Source: an uncultured Muribaculaceae bacterium (GTDB taxonomy: Bacteria; Bacteroidota; Bacteroidia; Bacteroidales; Muribaculaceae). Taken from it: a stretch of 64,000 nt of DNA. The stretch lies in assembly GCA_910579185.1 (NCBI GenBank), contig CAJTTG010000003.1, forward strand, positions 186,001-250,000, given 5' to 3'. Numbering within the stretch: position 1 is the stretch's first letter; the number at the start of each line of letters is the position of its first letter. The translations under genes were made by a program, and so were the position numbers. The notes beneath the pieces were generated by a model. It had not been told where the DNA came from and did no database searches. It worked only from the letters and a program-made list of their open reading frames with translations. Of the stretch, positions 1 through 8,361 are shown one piece after another.

Positions 1-1272
1 GGCACCGGAGATGGCGTCGCAAACCTGCACGATCGGAGCCAGAAGTGAGGTCATCTCCACTTCGTCGTGGTGTGCGCCGATGGCGTTGCAGATCTCGGGC
101 TTTTCTTTGTATTTCTCAGCCAGTTTCATGCCGAGCAGTGCGTGGGGCAGTTCGGGCTCTTCGTCGGGCACTTTGCCTATGTCATGGAGCAATCCGGCGC
201 GACGCGCTTTTTTGGGATTCAGACCAAGTTCCGAGGCCATAACGGCACAAAGGTTGGCTGTTTCGCGTGAGTGCTGCAGGAGGTTCTGCCCGTAGCTTGA
301 ACGGTATTTCATTTTGCCTACAAGGCGCACAAGCTCCGGATGGAGGCCGTGGATGCCGAGGTCGATGGCGGTGCGTTTGCCGGTCTCGATGATCTCCTCC
401 TCAACCTGACGGCGCACTTTGGCAACTACTTCTTCGATGCGTGCCGGGTGGATTCGTCCGTCGTTAACGAGCTGATGGAGAGCCAGACGTGCAATTTCAC
501 GGCGGACGGGATCAAAACCTGAGAGGACAATTGCCTCGGGGGTGTCGTCGACTATGATCTCGATTCCTGTGGCGGCTTCAAGAGCGCGGATGTTGCGGCC
601 TTCACGTCCGATGATGCGTCCCTTGATCTCGTCGGAATCTATCTGGAATACGGTGACGGAGTTTTCGATAGCAGTTTCGGTAGCTACTCTCTGGATAGAC
701 TGCACGACGATGCGTTTTGCTTCTTTGTTGGCTGTCAGCTTGGCTTCGTCCATGATGTCGTTGATGTAGCTTTGGGCGGCGGTTTTTGCTTCATCTTTAA
801 GAGATTCGATGAGTTTTTCCTTGGCTTCTTCCGATGACAGGCCTGACATGCGTTCAAGCTCTTCCTGGGCTTTGCGCTGGAGCAGGTCGAGCTCGTTCTT
901 GCGTCCCTCGAGAGCTGCGAGCTGGTCATTGAGTTTCGCACGGGTCTGCTCGTTTTCGTTTCGTGCGCGTTGGTTTTCGCTCTGCTGCTGGTTTAGCTGC
1001 AATTCGCGCTGTTTGAGCTTGCTTTCTGTCGACTGGGCTTTCTGCATGCGCTGTGAAGCCTGTTTCTCAGCATCGGAGAGGATCTTCAATTCTTCTTCGC
1101 GCGCTTCAAGCAACTTGTTTTTCTTCATCACTTCGGCTTCAGCCTCGGCCTCTTCAATGATAGCTTTGGCTCTGCTGCGTGCCATGTTGCGCTGAACTAT
1201 AATTGTGCCGATCACACCAATCGCCAAAGCCGCGATCGCTGATAAGGCCACATAAAGTATCATATTGTCCAT
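1..1272 (-). CDS. rny: Ribonuclease Y, C-terminus cut by window edge
   Basis: Membrane-anchored endoribonuclease that starts mRNA decay. The frame runs from an ATG at 1272 to the window edge without a stop (424 codons; the family is about 510-520 residues, so roughly 90 are missing). It shows an N-terminal membrane helix (about residues 3-23), a long charged coiled coil (about 30-190), a KH RNA-binding domain with GRIIGREGRNIRALE near residue 214, and an HD domain with HDIGK near residue 361. It is the last gene of a leftward group with zapA and a small coiled-coil gene. The family assignment is firm; only the 3' end is unseen. Confidence 0.95.
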   Translation of the reverse strand, partial: MDNMILYVALSAIAALAIGVIGTIIVQRNMARSRAKAIIEEAEAEAEVMKKNKLLEAREEELKILSDAEKQASQRMQKAQSTESKLKQRELQLNQQQSENQRARNENEQTRAKLNDQLAALEGRKNELDLLQRKAQEELERMSGLSSEEAKEKLIESLKDEAKTAAQSYINDIMDEAKLTANKEAKRIVVQSIQRVATETAIENSVTVFQIDSDEIKGRIIGREGRNIRALEAATGIEIIVDDTPEAIVLSGFDPVRREIARLALHQLVNDGRIHPARIEEVVAKVRRQVEEEIIETGKRTAIDLGIHGLHPELVRLVGKMKYRSSYGQNLLQHSRETANLCAVMASELGLNPKKARRAGLLHDIGKVPDEEPELPHALLGMKLAEKYKEKPEICNAIGAHHDEVEMTSLLAPIVQVCDAISGA

Positions 1273-1317
1273 TGTGTTGATTATATTGGGTTTGTAATAT
1301 AAGGTTAATAAATAAAA

Positions 1318-1398
1318 ATGTCCGCATCACTCACGCCGGGCTTGCGATCCGTTGTGTCGGTTTTCCGGATCAGGCTCGACGATAGTCGGTGCGGGTTT
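1318..1398 (-). ncRNA. Candidate structured RNA between zapA and rny
   Basis: The 135-nt gap between zapA and rny can fold on the minus strand. A closing stem pairs 1322-1326 with 1390-1394. Inside it lie a perfect 6-bp stem (GATCCG/CGGATC, 1346-1351 with 1366-1371) and a small CGAC-GATA-GTCG hairpin (1377-1388). An A/T-rich tract (U-rich in the transcript) follows. In many proteobacteria the 6S RNA gene lies just after zapA, so the position is suggestive, but the segment is short for 6S RNA (about 180 nt) and no 6S consensus was confirmed. It could also be a terminator or processing site in the zapA-rny transcript. Confidence 0.3.
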
Positions 1399-1407
1399 AC
1401 AGATTTG

Positions 1408-1704
1408 TTATGACAAGGCGCTCTCGCCTATCAGTATTTTGTCGAGATCGGCCTCGAACCGGCCAAGAAGCTCGTCGGTCTGACGGGCTTGCGCCGCAAG
1501 GTTGAGATAGCCTTTGGCAAACAGCAGTGTCACTTTCGCCAGAATCTCTTGTGGAGTGTTGTCGGCGAACCTATGGCTGTAGGCTTCGTAGGCATGGTTG
1601 ACCTCTTTGGCTACTGCGCGCAACAAAGGTTCTTCATCGGGAACGATTGTCAAAGCCAGCTTAGTGTTGGCGATGCGCAGCGTTATATCGAGTTTATCTT
1701 TCAT
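1408..1704 (-). CDS. zapA: Cell division protein ZapA
   Basis: A 98-residue protein of the ZapA family, which binds FtsZ in the cytoplasm and bundles its filaments at the division site. The N-terminal part (about 5-45) has the strand pattern of the ZapA globular head (DITLRIANTKLALTIVPDEE), and the rest is helical and suited to coiled-coil pairing. Length matches the family. The upstream coiled-coil gene ends 4 bp before it and rny follows, an arrangement common in Bacteroidetes, so the three are probably co-transcribed. Confidence 0.85.
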   Translation of the reverse strand: MKDKLDITLRIANTKLALTIVPDEEPLLRAVAKEVNHAYEAYSHRFADNTPQEILAKVTLLFAKGYLNLAAQARQTDELLGRFEADLDKILIGESALS

Positions 1705-1708
1705 CGCA

Positions 1709-2002
1709 TCATTCTTTTAGCTCGTTGATGCATTTGTCTATGTCCCGCACCAATCCAGCTAAAAACGCCCGGCTTTTCTCAACGTCCTCGCGTCCTGGGG
1801 CTATGATGCCCATCATCCGCAGTTGCTCTATCTGGCGGTCTTTCGCGGTTAGTTCCCGTTCTTGACGTTCGATGGCTTTTTCCAGATCGCTGATTCTCTG
1901 TCGCATTGACGCGTTTTCTTCCTCAAGCAGAGCGTAGCGCTTAATAATGAGCTGCGCTTTGCCTTTCAGGCTGTCAAGTCGTTGCTGCAGATCGCCGGCC
2001 AT
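1709..2002 (-). CDS. ZapB-like small coiled-coil protein
   Basis: A 97-residue protein that is almost wholly predicted coiled coil (about 5-68: heptads rich in Leu, Glu, Arg and Gln), followed by a short C-terminal part with GIIAPGREDVEKSRAF. It sits 4 bp upstream of zapA. Small coiled-coil genes in this position are frequent in Bacteroidetes and are often annotated as hypothetical. A role with ZapA in division is inferred from neighbourhood and from the ZapB-like shape, not from a recognised signature. It starts at an ATG at 2002. Confidence 0.7.
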   Translation of the reverse strand: MAGDLQQRLDSLKGKAQLIIKRYALLEEENASMRQRISDLEKAIERQERELTAKDRQIEQLRMMGIIAPGREDVEKSRAFLAGLVRDIDKCINELKE

Positions 2003-2020
2003 TTTATTGCTAAATTTTTA

Positions 2021-2028
2021 CAAAAGTA
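2021..2028 (-). promoter_or_regulatory. Possible -7 element for the zapBA-rny group
   Basis: On the minus strand the octamer reads TACTTTTG, matching TAnnTTTG, about 20 nt upstream of the start at 2002. No good TTTG lies 19-21 nt further upstream, so only half of the promoter is supported. Confidence 0.35.
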
Positions 2029-2106
2029 ATGAATCTTTTTGTAAAAAGCATATCATTTACCCATATTTTTTCGTGATTCATTGAAAAAAATATGCTCTGA
2101 TGGTGA

Positions 2107-3471
2107 TCAGCGACGAGCGAGGATGTAGAGGGGGGAGTAGGTGAGGCTTGTCACCTGGTCGGCGAGGATGTGGCGCAGTGGTGTCAGGCTTTGCGCTGAT
2201 GGGGTTATGGCGTTTACACCGGTACGGCGCAGGTGTTCGATCAGTTCACGGGAGGATGTGAATTGCAGTTCTATTCTGCCGGTTGAAATGTTGATTTCTT
2301 TCCAGTTGTCCCTGCTGAGTATGCGACGCCATGTTGCGGCATCGTAATATTCTGGTTGCGAGGGGAGATAGGGCTGTAGCTCGTGGAAGTTTTCCGGAGA
2401 GAATGTCGACAGGGCCAGCAGTCCGCCCGAAGCGAGCGTCCTATGGCATTGATGGATGAACGACGACGGGGAATTGAACCATTGGATTGCGGAGGAGCTT
2501 ACTATCAGATCGAGCGACCGTTCCGGGATTTCACGTATTTTTGTTTCAGCGTCGCATGTGACGTGTTTGCCGGGGAGGTGCCGGGGTATTTCAGTGAGAT
2601 CCCATAGGGTCAGAGCGTTGGGGGTGATGCGTTCGAGCAGTGCCGATGTGAGCATTCCTGTGCCCGTCCCCACTTCAAGCATGTTGATCGGGTCTTTTCC
2701 GTCGATGGCTGAGACGGTTAGCTCGGCGAGGTGGGATGCGATCCGCCGTTGCGCTATAGCTTCATCGTCGTAGCTTGTCTTTGAACGCCCGAAGCGTCCG
2801 GCTACGAGTCCTTTGTCGGTCAGCATTGAGCTGATGATGTGGTCAAAGTCGGGAAGGTGTGGCGAGTCGATGGTTTTTACGCAAGGGTGGGATGACCATG
2901 CGTTTTGTTGGTTCGCGGTCGGAATTATATGGTCGGAGGTGCCTATGTAGACAATGTCGAAGGTGTCGTCCATTTGGCTGGCTGCCGGTAAGGTGTCTAT
3001 GGCTTTGAGTTCGTCGGCAAGTTCGTTGATATCACGCCGCGGATGCATGGCGTTGTAGGCGGATAGGCGTTCGGCGGATCCGCACATGCGTCGGTCGAAT
3101 TTGGCAAGAGTCCGTTCGTTGAGACCGTTCATGGTACCATCGAAAATTGCGCGAGGGATTCCTTTGGTATCATCGACCGGAAATAGAGTGCCGTTGACGG
3201 CGGCTTTTGCCGTTATCGGCAGTTCCGGGTGATTGCGTAGGAAGTGGGCGGCGGCGGCGACTCCGAACGACCATGCTAACAGGCATATTTCGCTATAACG
3301 CGGCAATAGATTGATGATGTCGGCGCATTCGGCTGAACGATGATCGAAGGCCACTGCTATGTCGTAGCCGTTTGCGGTCAAGTGGCGGAATGGCTGTGGA
3401 TCCATGCCCCATCCGGCGAAGATGAGTAATAACCTGTGTGAATCCGATGTATATGTCAGCTCTATTTTCAT
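2107..3471 (-). CDS. bioGC: BioG-BioC fusion: pimeloyl-ACP methyl ester esterase / malonyl-ACP methyltransferase
   Basis: A 454-residue fusion of two biotin-pathway enzymes. Residues 1-215 resemble BioG (DUF452), the alpha/beta hydrolase that removes the methyl ester from pimeloyl-ACP methyl ester: nucleophile Ser68 in AWSFG, Asp180 and a C-terminal His (205 or 211) could form the triad. Residues 225-454 are a class I SAM methyltransferase like BioC, with motif I EVGTGTG at 266-272; BioC methylates malonyl-ACP to start the pimeloyl chain. One protein thus holds the entry and exit steps. Its ATG overlaps the bioF stop by 4 bp, so translation is probably coupled. The fused order (esterase first) is known from other Bacteroidetes. 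Confidence 0.88.
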   Translation of the reverse strand: MKIELTYTSDSHRLLLIFAGWGMDPQPFRHLTANGYDIAVAFDHRSAECADIINLLPRYSEICLLAWSFGVAAAAHFLRNHPELPITAKAAVNGTLFPVDDTKGIPRAIFDGTMNGLNERTLAKFDRRMCGSAERLSAYNAMHPRRDINELADELKAIDTLPAASQMDDTFDIVYIGTSDHIIPTANQQNAWSSHPCVKTIDSPHLPDFDHIISSMLTDKGLVAGRFGRSKTSYDDEAIAQRRIASHLAELTVSAIDGKDPINMLEVGTGTGMLTSALLERITPNALTLWDLTEIPRHLPGKHVTCDAETKIREIPERSLDLIVSSSAIQWFNSPSSFIHQCHRTLASGGLLALSTFSPENFHELQPYLPSQPEYYDAATWRRILSRDNWKEINISTGRIELQFTSSRELIEHLRRTGVNAITPSAQSLTPLRHILADQVTSLTYSPLYILARR

Positions 3472-4613
3472 AGGATGCGTTCCAGTGCGTTGCAGAACTC
3501 TGTGATGGAATGTTCCGGAATCGATGCACTCAGACTTATGCGCAGTCTTTCTTTTCCGGCCGGGACGGTTGGGGTGCGGATCGGGAGAACTTTGAATTCC
3601 TCGTTCAGTAATCGGTTGGATAATTCTACCGTTGCTACGGGGTCACCGATCAGGAACGGGGTTATGTGGCTCGGTTCGGATGGACCGGCTGAAGGCGCGA
3701 TACGGGATATGCAGTTGAATACTTCGGTTGATATATGTTGCAGGTATTCCCTCTCTTTGTCCATTCCGGTCATTTGTCCGATCACAAAGCTGGTCCAGGC
3801 ACAGGTTAATGGTGGAAGGGCTGTGGAAAATATGAGGCTGCGGGATCGGTTGACGGCGTACTCTCGCATTTCATCCGAGAGTATGGCGAATGCTCCCATT
3901 GAGGCGGCGGCCTTGCCGAATGTCCCGACTATCACATCGATTTCTTCCGGTGCGGATGAATCCATGCACAGTCCGAGGCCATTTGCTCCACATACGCCGA
4001 AAGCATGGGCTTCGTCAACGTATAATATGGTCTTTGGATGGCGGCGCTTGATCCCGATCAGAGCGTCGATGTCGGCTTTGTCGCCATCCATGCTGTAGAC
4101 GGATTCAACGGCCACTATGATGCGGTCGAATTCGGCTTCATTTCTTTGCAGCAGTGTCTCAAGTTGTGTAAAGTCGTTGTGGGCGAAGCGGCGGAATGGA
4201 GCTCTTGAGAGAACCATGCCGTCGATCATGCTTGCATGCACCAGCTTGTCGGCTATGATAAGTGTTTTTGGCTCAGATGCGAATGCAGACAGGAGTCCGG
4301 TATTGGCGTGGTATCCGCTGTTGAACAGCAGACATGGACGAGAACCATACAGGGCGGAGAGTTGAGATTCCAGCCGGAAATATGCGTCCTGATCCTGTGC
4401 GAGAAGCCGGGAGGCCGAGGAGGTCATGGCAGGTATGTTGTCCCCAATCAAATCGAAGAATTCCTGTTGCAGATCCTTGCGTGCCGCTATGCCGAGATAG
4501 TCGTTGCTTGATAAGTCAATAGCAGGGTGTGGTTCCCCGATTGGCATGGGCTGCGGAATACGGCGATAGTTCCCGGTTTCGGATAATGAGTTTAATGTAG
4601 ATCGGTAGGACAT
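3468..4613 (-). CDS. bioF: 8-amino-7-oxononanoate synthase
   Basis: A PLP enzyme of 381 residues that condenses pimeloyl-ACP with alanine to give 8-amino-7-oxononanoate. Fold-type I features are clear: DEAHAFG with Asp200 and His203, and the cofactor lysine Lys234 in TFGKAAASMGAF. Length is typical. It lies 4 bp after bioA and overlaps bioGC by 4 bp. The family includes KBL and serine palmitoyltransferase, but the operon context makes BioF by far the likeliest call. Confidence 0.93.
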   Translation of the reverse strand: MSYRSTLNSLSETGNYRRIPQPMPIGEPHPAIDLSSNDYLGIAARKDLQQEFFDLIGDNIPAMTSSASRLLAQDQDAYFRLESQLSALYGSRPCLLFNSGYHANTGLLSAFASEPKTLIIADKLVHASMIDGMVLSRAPFRRFAHNDFTQLETLLQRNEAEFDRIIVAVESVYSMDGDKADIDALIGIKRRHPKTILYVDEAHAFGVCGANGLGLCMDSSAPEEIDVIVGTFGKAAASMGAFAILSDEMREYAVNRSRSLIFSTALPPLTCAWTSFVIGQMTGMDKEREYLQHISTEVFNCISRIAPSAGPSEPSHITPFLIGDPVATVELSNRLLNEEFKVLPIRTPTVPAGKERLRISLSASIPEHSITEFCNALERIL

Positions 4614-4617
4614 TTTC

Positions 4618-5916
4618 TCAATGATATTGATCCTTGATAATGCTTATCATTTCGCTGACCAGCGTAGTCAGGTCGGCATCGCTTATTATATAAGGAGGCA
4701 TAGTGTAGACAAGGCGTCCGAATGGACGGATCCAGATGCCGCGTTCAATGCAGCGGCGCTGGAATCGGGCCATGTCTACTGGCTCAGTCATCTCTATTAC
4801 GCCAATGGTGCCGAGCACGCGCACTTCTTTGACGCCTGCGAGTCCGGCTGCCGGAGCGAGAAGCTGTTGCAGCATGTTTTCGATGTGGGCTATTCGTGAG
4901 GCCATATCCTGCGAGTTGAGCAGTCTGATCGAGGCTATGCCTATGGCACAAGCCAGGGGGTTGGCCATGAATGTAGGTCCGTGCATCATCACTCCGGCTT
5001 CTCCGCCTGAGATTGTATCGGCTACCTCCTTTGTGGTCATTACTGCGCTCAGAGTCAGGTAGCCGGCTGTCAAGCCTTTGCCTATGCACATGATGTCCGG
5101 CTCAACCCCTGCATGTTCCCATGCGAATTTGCGTCCTGTGCGCCAGAATCCGGTGGCGATCTCATCGAAAATAAGGTAGATTCCGTATTTATTGCAGAGG
5201 CGGCGTGCTTCCACGAGATACTGGGGATGGTAGAAATACATTCCTCCTGCGCCTTGGACTATCGGTTCAAGAATCAGTGCTGCTATCTCATCGGCATGTT
5301 CGCTCAGTGTCTGTTCAAGTTGATCCATGGCCGAAGGATCCCACTTTTCCCCGAATTTAACTCTCGGTTGCTCTACAAAAAAGCGTATTGGAAGAGCAGA
5401 ACCGAATGCTCCGTGCATGCCGGTCACCGGGTCGCATACGCTCATGGCATTCCAAGTGTCGCCATGATAGCCTGAACGGATTGTGACGAAGTTTGTTTTC
5501 CTGTGCGAGCCACTACGAGCCACGGAAGCTTGTACGGCCATCTTCATGGCCACTTCCACCGCTACAGATCCGGAGTCGGCAAAAAACACATTGTGCATTG
5601 ATGGCGGAGCTGCTTCAATCAGTAGCTTGCCAAGTTCGATGGCCGGTTCATGGGTCAGACCTCCAAACATCACGTGGCTCATTTTCCGCAGTTGCGATTC
5701 GGCGGCGCTGTTTATCTCAGGGTGGTTATAACCGTGGATGGCACACCACCATGACGACATGCCATCAATCAGTTCTGTGCCATCAGCAAGCTTCAGGCGT
5801 ACGCCTTCGGCTGAAGACACCTTATATGTAGGAAGTGGATCTATTGTGGAGGTATAGGGATGCCAGAGGTGTTCCCTATCCCACGGATCGCTTAGTATTG
5901 AAAAATCCGGTTTCAT
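4618..5916 (-). CDS. bioA: Adenosylmethionine-8-amino-7-oxononanoate aminotransferase
   Basis: PLP aminotransferase (432 residues from the ATG at 5916) that makes 7,8-diaminopelargonate, with SAM as amino donor in the usual enzyme. Seen: HLWHPYTS near the N-terminus, a substrate loop SSWWCAIHGYNHP, a cofactor Asp in IFDEIATGFWRTG (about 251) and Lys280 in CIGKGLTAGY. The frame stays open to a TTG at 5940, but MKPDFSILSDPWDREHLWHP fits the family N-terminus, so the ATG at 5916 is preferred. First gene of bioA-bioF-bioGC. The dethiobiotin synthetase and biotin synthase genes are not in this window. Confidence 0.93.
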   Translation of the reverse strand: MKPDFSILSDPWDREHLWHPYTSTIDPLPTYKVSSAEGVRLKLADGTELIDGMSSWWCAIHGYNHPEINSAAESQLRKMSHVMFGGLTHEPAIELGKLLIEAAPPSMHNVFFADSGSVAVEVAMKMAVQASVARSGSHRKTNFVTIRSGYHGDTWNAMSVCDPVTGMHGAFGSALPIRFFVEQPRVKFGEKWDPSAMDQLEQTLSEHADEIAALILEPIVQGAGGMYFYHPQYLVEARRLCNKYGIYLIFDEIATGFWRTGRKFAWEHAGVEPDIMCIGKGLTAGYLTLSAVMTTKEVADTISGGEAGVMMHGPTFMANPLACAIGIASIRLLNSQDMASRIAHIENMLQQLLAPAAGLAGVKEVRVLGTIGVIEMTEPVDMARFQRRCIERGIWIRPFGRLVYTMPPYIISDADLTTLVSEMISIIKDQYH

Positions 5917-5937
5917 GAATGATTCATTATTTGTCTG

Positions 5938-5945
5938 CAAATGTA
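5938..5945 (-). promoter_or_regulatory. Possible -7 element of the biotin operon
   Basis: TACATTTG on the minus strand matches TAnnTTTG and lies 21 nt upstream of the bioA ATG, giving a short leader. A TTTG at the expected 19-21 nt distance was not found. No BirA-like operator was recognised nearby. Confidence 0.3.
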
Positions 5946-6035
5946 CAAAAAAATAGGCAGACCGGATGTGTACGACCCAAACAGAGGGGTTTTACAACAA
6001 AAATGAAGAAAATTTTGAAAAAAGTTCCGGAATAT

Positions 6036-6066
6036 TTTGGTGATTTAAAAATTATGCCTACCTTTG
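6036..6066 (+). promoter_or_regulatory. Promoter of the tRNA-Gly/Leu operon
   Basis: TTTG at 6036-6039, a 19-nt spacer, then TACCTTTG at 6059-6066: a full match to the Bacteroidetes housekeeping promoter. Transcription should start near 6073, about 27 nt before the first tRNA. Confidence 0.85.
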
Positions 6067-6099
6067 CATCGCAAAAGGGAAAACGCCCCGATGCCCAAC

Positions 6100-6175
<76 letters not shown>

Positions 6176-6237
6176 AGAGAACAATGAAATAGTTTTACTG
6201 CTGTTGTTGGAGATAAAGGTCTCTCTTCAAGTAACTT

Positions 6238-6313
<76 letters not shown>

Positions 6314-6340
6314 ATTATCTGACGCAGTCAGTAAACAATC

Positions 6341-6424
6341 GTCCGGGTGGTGGAATTGGTAGACACGCTACTTTGAGGGGGTAGTGGCCGTTGGGCTGTG
6401 TGAGTTCGAATCTCATCTCGGACA
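6341..6424 (+). tRNA. tRNA-Leu (anticodon GAG)
   Basis: An 84-nt class II tRNA with a long variable arm. The acceptor GTCCGGG pairs with CTCGGAC (one G-U), the anticodon loop TTGAGGG has GAG at 6375-6377, and the discriminator is A. CCA is not encoded, unlike in the two tRNA-Gly genes before it. Same operon, ended by the hairpin that follows. Confidence 0.95.
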
Positions 6425-6428
6425 CTTG

Positions 6429-6473
6429 AAAAATCCGCAAGAATCTGTTTTCAGATCTTTGCGGATTTTTTGT
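6429..6473 (+). terminator. Intrinsic terminator of the tRNA operon
   Basis: A stem of about 19 bp (6429-6447 with 6452-6470, one mismatch and one G-U pair) with a TTTT loop; the 3' arm runs into a T tract. It lies 4 nt after tRNA-Leu. Confidence 0.9.
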
Positions 6474-6514
6474 TTTTTATTCCATAGTCTGCAGTGAATG
6501 CCAATATTATTTGT

Positions 6515-6522
6515 TATATTTG
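6515..6522 (+). promoter_or_regulatory. -7 element of the hipBA promoter
   Basis: TATATTTG matches TAnnTTTG and directly abuts the operator palindrome at 6523. No TTTG was found at the expected upstream distance, which would fit a weak, repressed promoter. Confidence 0.5.
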
Positions 6523-6546
6523 TAAGTGATGATATTTGATCACTTA
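6523..6546 (+). promoter_or_regulatory. Probable HipB operator
   Basis: Perfect inverted repeat TAAGTGAT - 8 nt - ATCACTTA. It covers the predicted transcription start and ends 7 nt before the hipB ATG. The E. coli HipB operator is likewise a pair of short arms separated by 8 nt (TATCC-N8-GGATA), so size and place fit autorepression. Confidence 0.65.
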
Positions 6547-6553
6547 TGAATGT

Positions 6554-6919
6554 ATGAGGAAAGAAACTGCTAATATATTATCATTATTAGATAGCTATTC
6601 GTTGCCAACTCCAGAAGATATCGCGTTGAAGATTGCAGGAGATTTCAGACGACGCAGGATAGAAAAAGGAATAACGCGTGGGGCTATGGCTGAGAAATCT
6701 GGTGTTGCGATTGCTAATATTGCGAGATTTGAGCAAAAAGGTTTGATTTCGTTTGGACATTTGATCGAATTGGCTATTGCGCTTGGTTATAGCTCTGAGC
6801 TAAAAGCTATTTTTTCAGAACCCAAGTTCTCGACAATGGAGGAATTGGAGCAGATCAAAAGAAATGTCGGAAAGAAAAAAGCTTATTCAAGGAAGACTTA
6901 TGATGAAAAAGATAGATAA
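6554..6919 (+). CDS. hipB: HipB-like antitoxin, HTH repressor
   Basis: A 121-residue protein from the ATG at 6554. An N-terminal helical arm is followed by an XRE-type helix-turn-helix (about 27-80: FRRRRIEKGITRGAMAEKSG, then IARFEQKG) and a basic tail. It overlaps hipA by 20 bp in another frame, the usual antitoxin-first order. It should bind the palindrome at 6523-6546 and neutralise HipA. A TTG at 6536 could start the same frame but lies inside the operator. The gene is AT-rich compared with its neighbours, suggesting transfer. Confidence 0.85.
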   Translation: MRKETANILSLLDSYSLPTPEDIALKIAGDFRRRRIEKGITRGAMAEKSGVAIANIARFEQKGLISFGHLIELAIALGYSSELKAIFSEPKFSTMEELEQIKRNVGKKKAYSRKTYDEKDR

Positions 6920-8024
6920 AATATTGGTGAAATATTGCAATCATAAGGTAGGGGTTCTTTCGCTTACTCCTGATTCCCGTTATTGCGTATTTGAATATGA
7001 TGCGATGTGGCTTGTAAATGGGTTCAGTATTTCGCCTTTGGAGTTGCCTTTGAAGTCAGGGATATTTGTGGCCAAGTCTGTCCCTTTTGCTGGAAATTTT
7101 GGTGTTTTTGAAGATAGTTTGCCGGATGGTTACGGCAGATACTTACTGCATAAGACGTTGGCAAGAGAGGGTATTGATGACAGATCTCTGTCGGCTCTTG
7201 ATCGTCTGAGTCTTGTCGGTGATGGCGGCATGGGTGCATTGACGTATGAACCGGTAAGTGTGATGGGTGATAGAAATGAGATATCCGATTTTGATGTATT
7301 GCAGGAGAAGGCATTGGAGGTGCTGAGAGAGCGTCAGGACTCAGATGCCGGACTATTGCTATATAATAGTGGTAATAGTGGAGGTGCTCGCCCAAAGGCG
7401 GTCTACTCTGATGGCAGCGGACATTGGTTAGTTAAATTTCGTCATACATATGATCCGTTAGATATCGGTCTTCAGGAGTATAGATATAATGAAATTGCAA
7501 AAAAATGTGGAATAAATGTGCCTGAATTCAAGCTTGTCAATGGGAAATATTTTGCAACACGACGTTTTGATATAGGGTCAGACGGCAAAAGAAAACATGT
7601 GGTTACTGTTGGAGGTCTGCTTGGCGTTTCGTTGAGTGAACCGGTACTGGATTATTCCAATCTCCTGTCTTTGACCGGCTTTCTGACTCAAAGCGTGGAT
7701 GAGGTAGAGGAAATGTATCGTCGGATGGTGTTTAACTATCTTATGGACAACAAAGATGATCATTGCAAGAACTTCAGCTTTATAGTAGATAAAGATCTTA
7801 CCGGAGGTTGGCGGTGGCGATTGGCACCGGCTTACGATTTAACTCGTTGTTCTGGCGGTTATAATGGCGAACATGCGACTTCAGTCAATTGGAAAGGAAG
7901 ACCATGTCTGGCCGATTTTATAGCTGTCGGTAGGAAAATAAAACTTAGTGAACAACGTTGTCGCGACATAATCTTTTTAATAAAAGATGCGTGTGGGAAT
8001 GCAATAAAATATGATATTGAATGA
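6900..8024 (+). CDS. hipA: HipA-like serine/threonine kinase toxin
   Basis: A 374-residue full-length HipA-family kinase. HipA of E. coli phosphorylates glutamyl-tRNA synthetase and causes growth arrest; the target here is unknown. Seen: N-terminal subdomain (about 1-115), SGGARPKAVY (160-169, phosphate-binding loop), the catalytic motif NKDDHCKNFSF (284-294, catalytic Asp286 likely) and the metal motif APAYDLT (309-315). All key residues are present, so it looks active. Adjacent ATGs at 6900 and 6903 are both possible; an ATG at 6864 would give an unlikely basic extension. AT-rich, like hipB. Confidence 0.88.
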   Translation: MMKKIDKILVKYCNHKVGVLSLTPDSRYCVFEYDAMWLVNGFSISPLELPLKSGIFVAKSVPFAGNFGVFEDSLPDGYGRYLLHKTLAREGIDDRSLSALDRLSLVGDGGMGALTYEPVSVMGDRNEISDFDVLQEKALEVLRERQDSDAGLLLYNSGNSGGARPKAVYSDGSGHWLVKFRHTYDPLDIGLQEYRYNEIAKKCGINVPEFKLVNGKYFATRRFDIGSDGKRKHVVTVGGLLGVSLSEPVLDYSNLLSLTGFLTQSVDEVEEMYRRMVFNYLMDNKDDHCKNFSFIVDKDLTGGWRWRLAPAYDLTRCSGGYNGEHATSVNWKGRPCLADFIAVGRKIKLSEQRCRDIIFLIKDACGNAIKYDIE

Positions 8025-8044
8025 AAAATTTGATGCTTATTATC

Positions 8045-8266
8045 TCATCTCAGAGGATTGACTTTTCCGGATATGTTGCCTTGTTTCACCTGACGGCGGT
8101 AGCAGAGATAGAATTTGGTGCATAATGCCGTGATGACGATTGCAGATGCTAAGTTCCACCACTCTGCCGTTCCATCGGCTACCCGTATGGCTCTGTCAAT
8201 AATTGCTCCAAGCGACAAAATTGCAAGAACAAACCATATATTACGTCTGATTTTATTGTTTATCAT
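8045..8266 (-). CDS. Small two-helix membrane protein
   Basis: A 73-residue hypothetical protein with an ATG start. It has a basic start (MINNKIRRN), two hydrophobic segments (about 9-27 and 36-55) and a basic tail with many Arg and Lys, so it is probably an inner-membrane protein with both ends in the cytoplasm. No family was recognised. It converges on hipA (20 bp gap) and follows the outer-membrane barrel gene by 95 bp. The call rests on its membrane pattern and lack of a competing frame. Confidence 0.5.
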   Translation of the reverse strand: MINNKIRRNIWFVLAILSLGAIIDRAIRVADGTAEWWNLASAIVITALCTKFYLCYRRQVKQGNISGKVNPLR

Positions 8267-8361
8267 CGTTGTAGAATTTTAAGTTTCTGTCCAATTAGAC
8301 AAGACTTTTGTCAAATAGTTGCAGATGGCGATGAATTTTTTGCAATGCGGTTGTTCTTAAT

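Noticed and set aside
2062..2094. A/T hairpin after bioGC as an intrinsic terminator
   Set aside because: The arms are CATATTTTTT and its complement, with no GC core, so the stem would be too weak to call.
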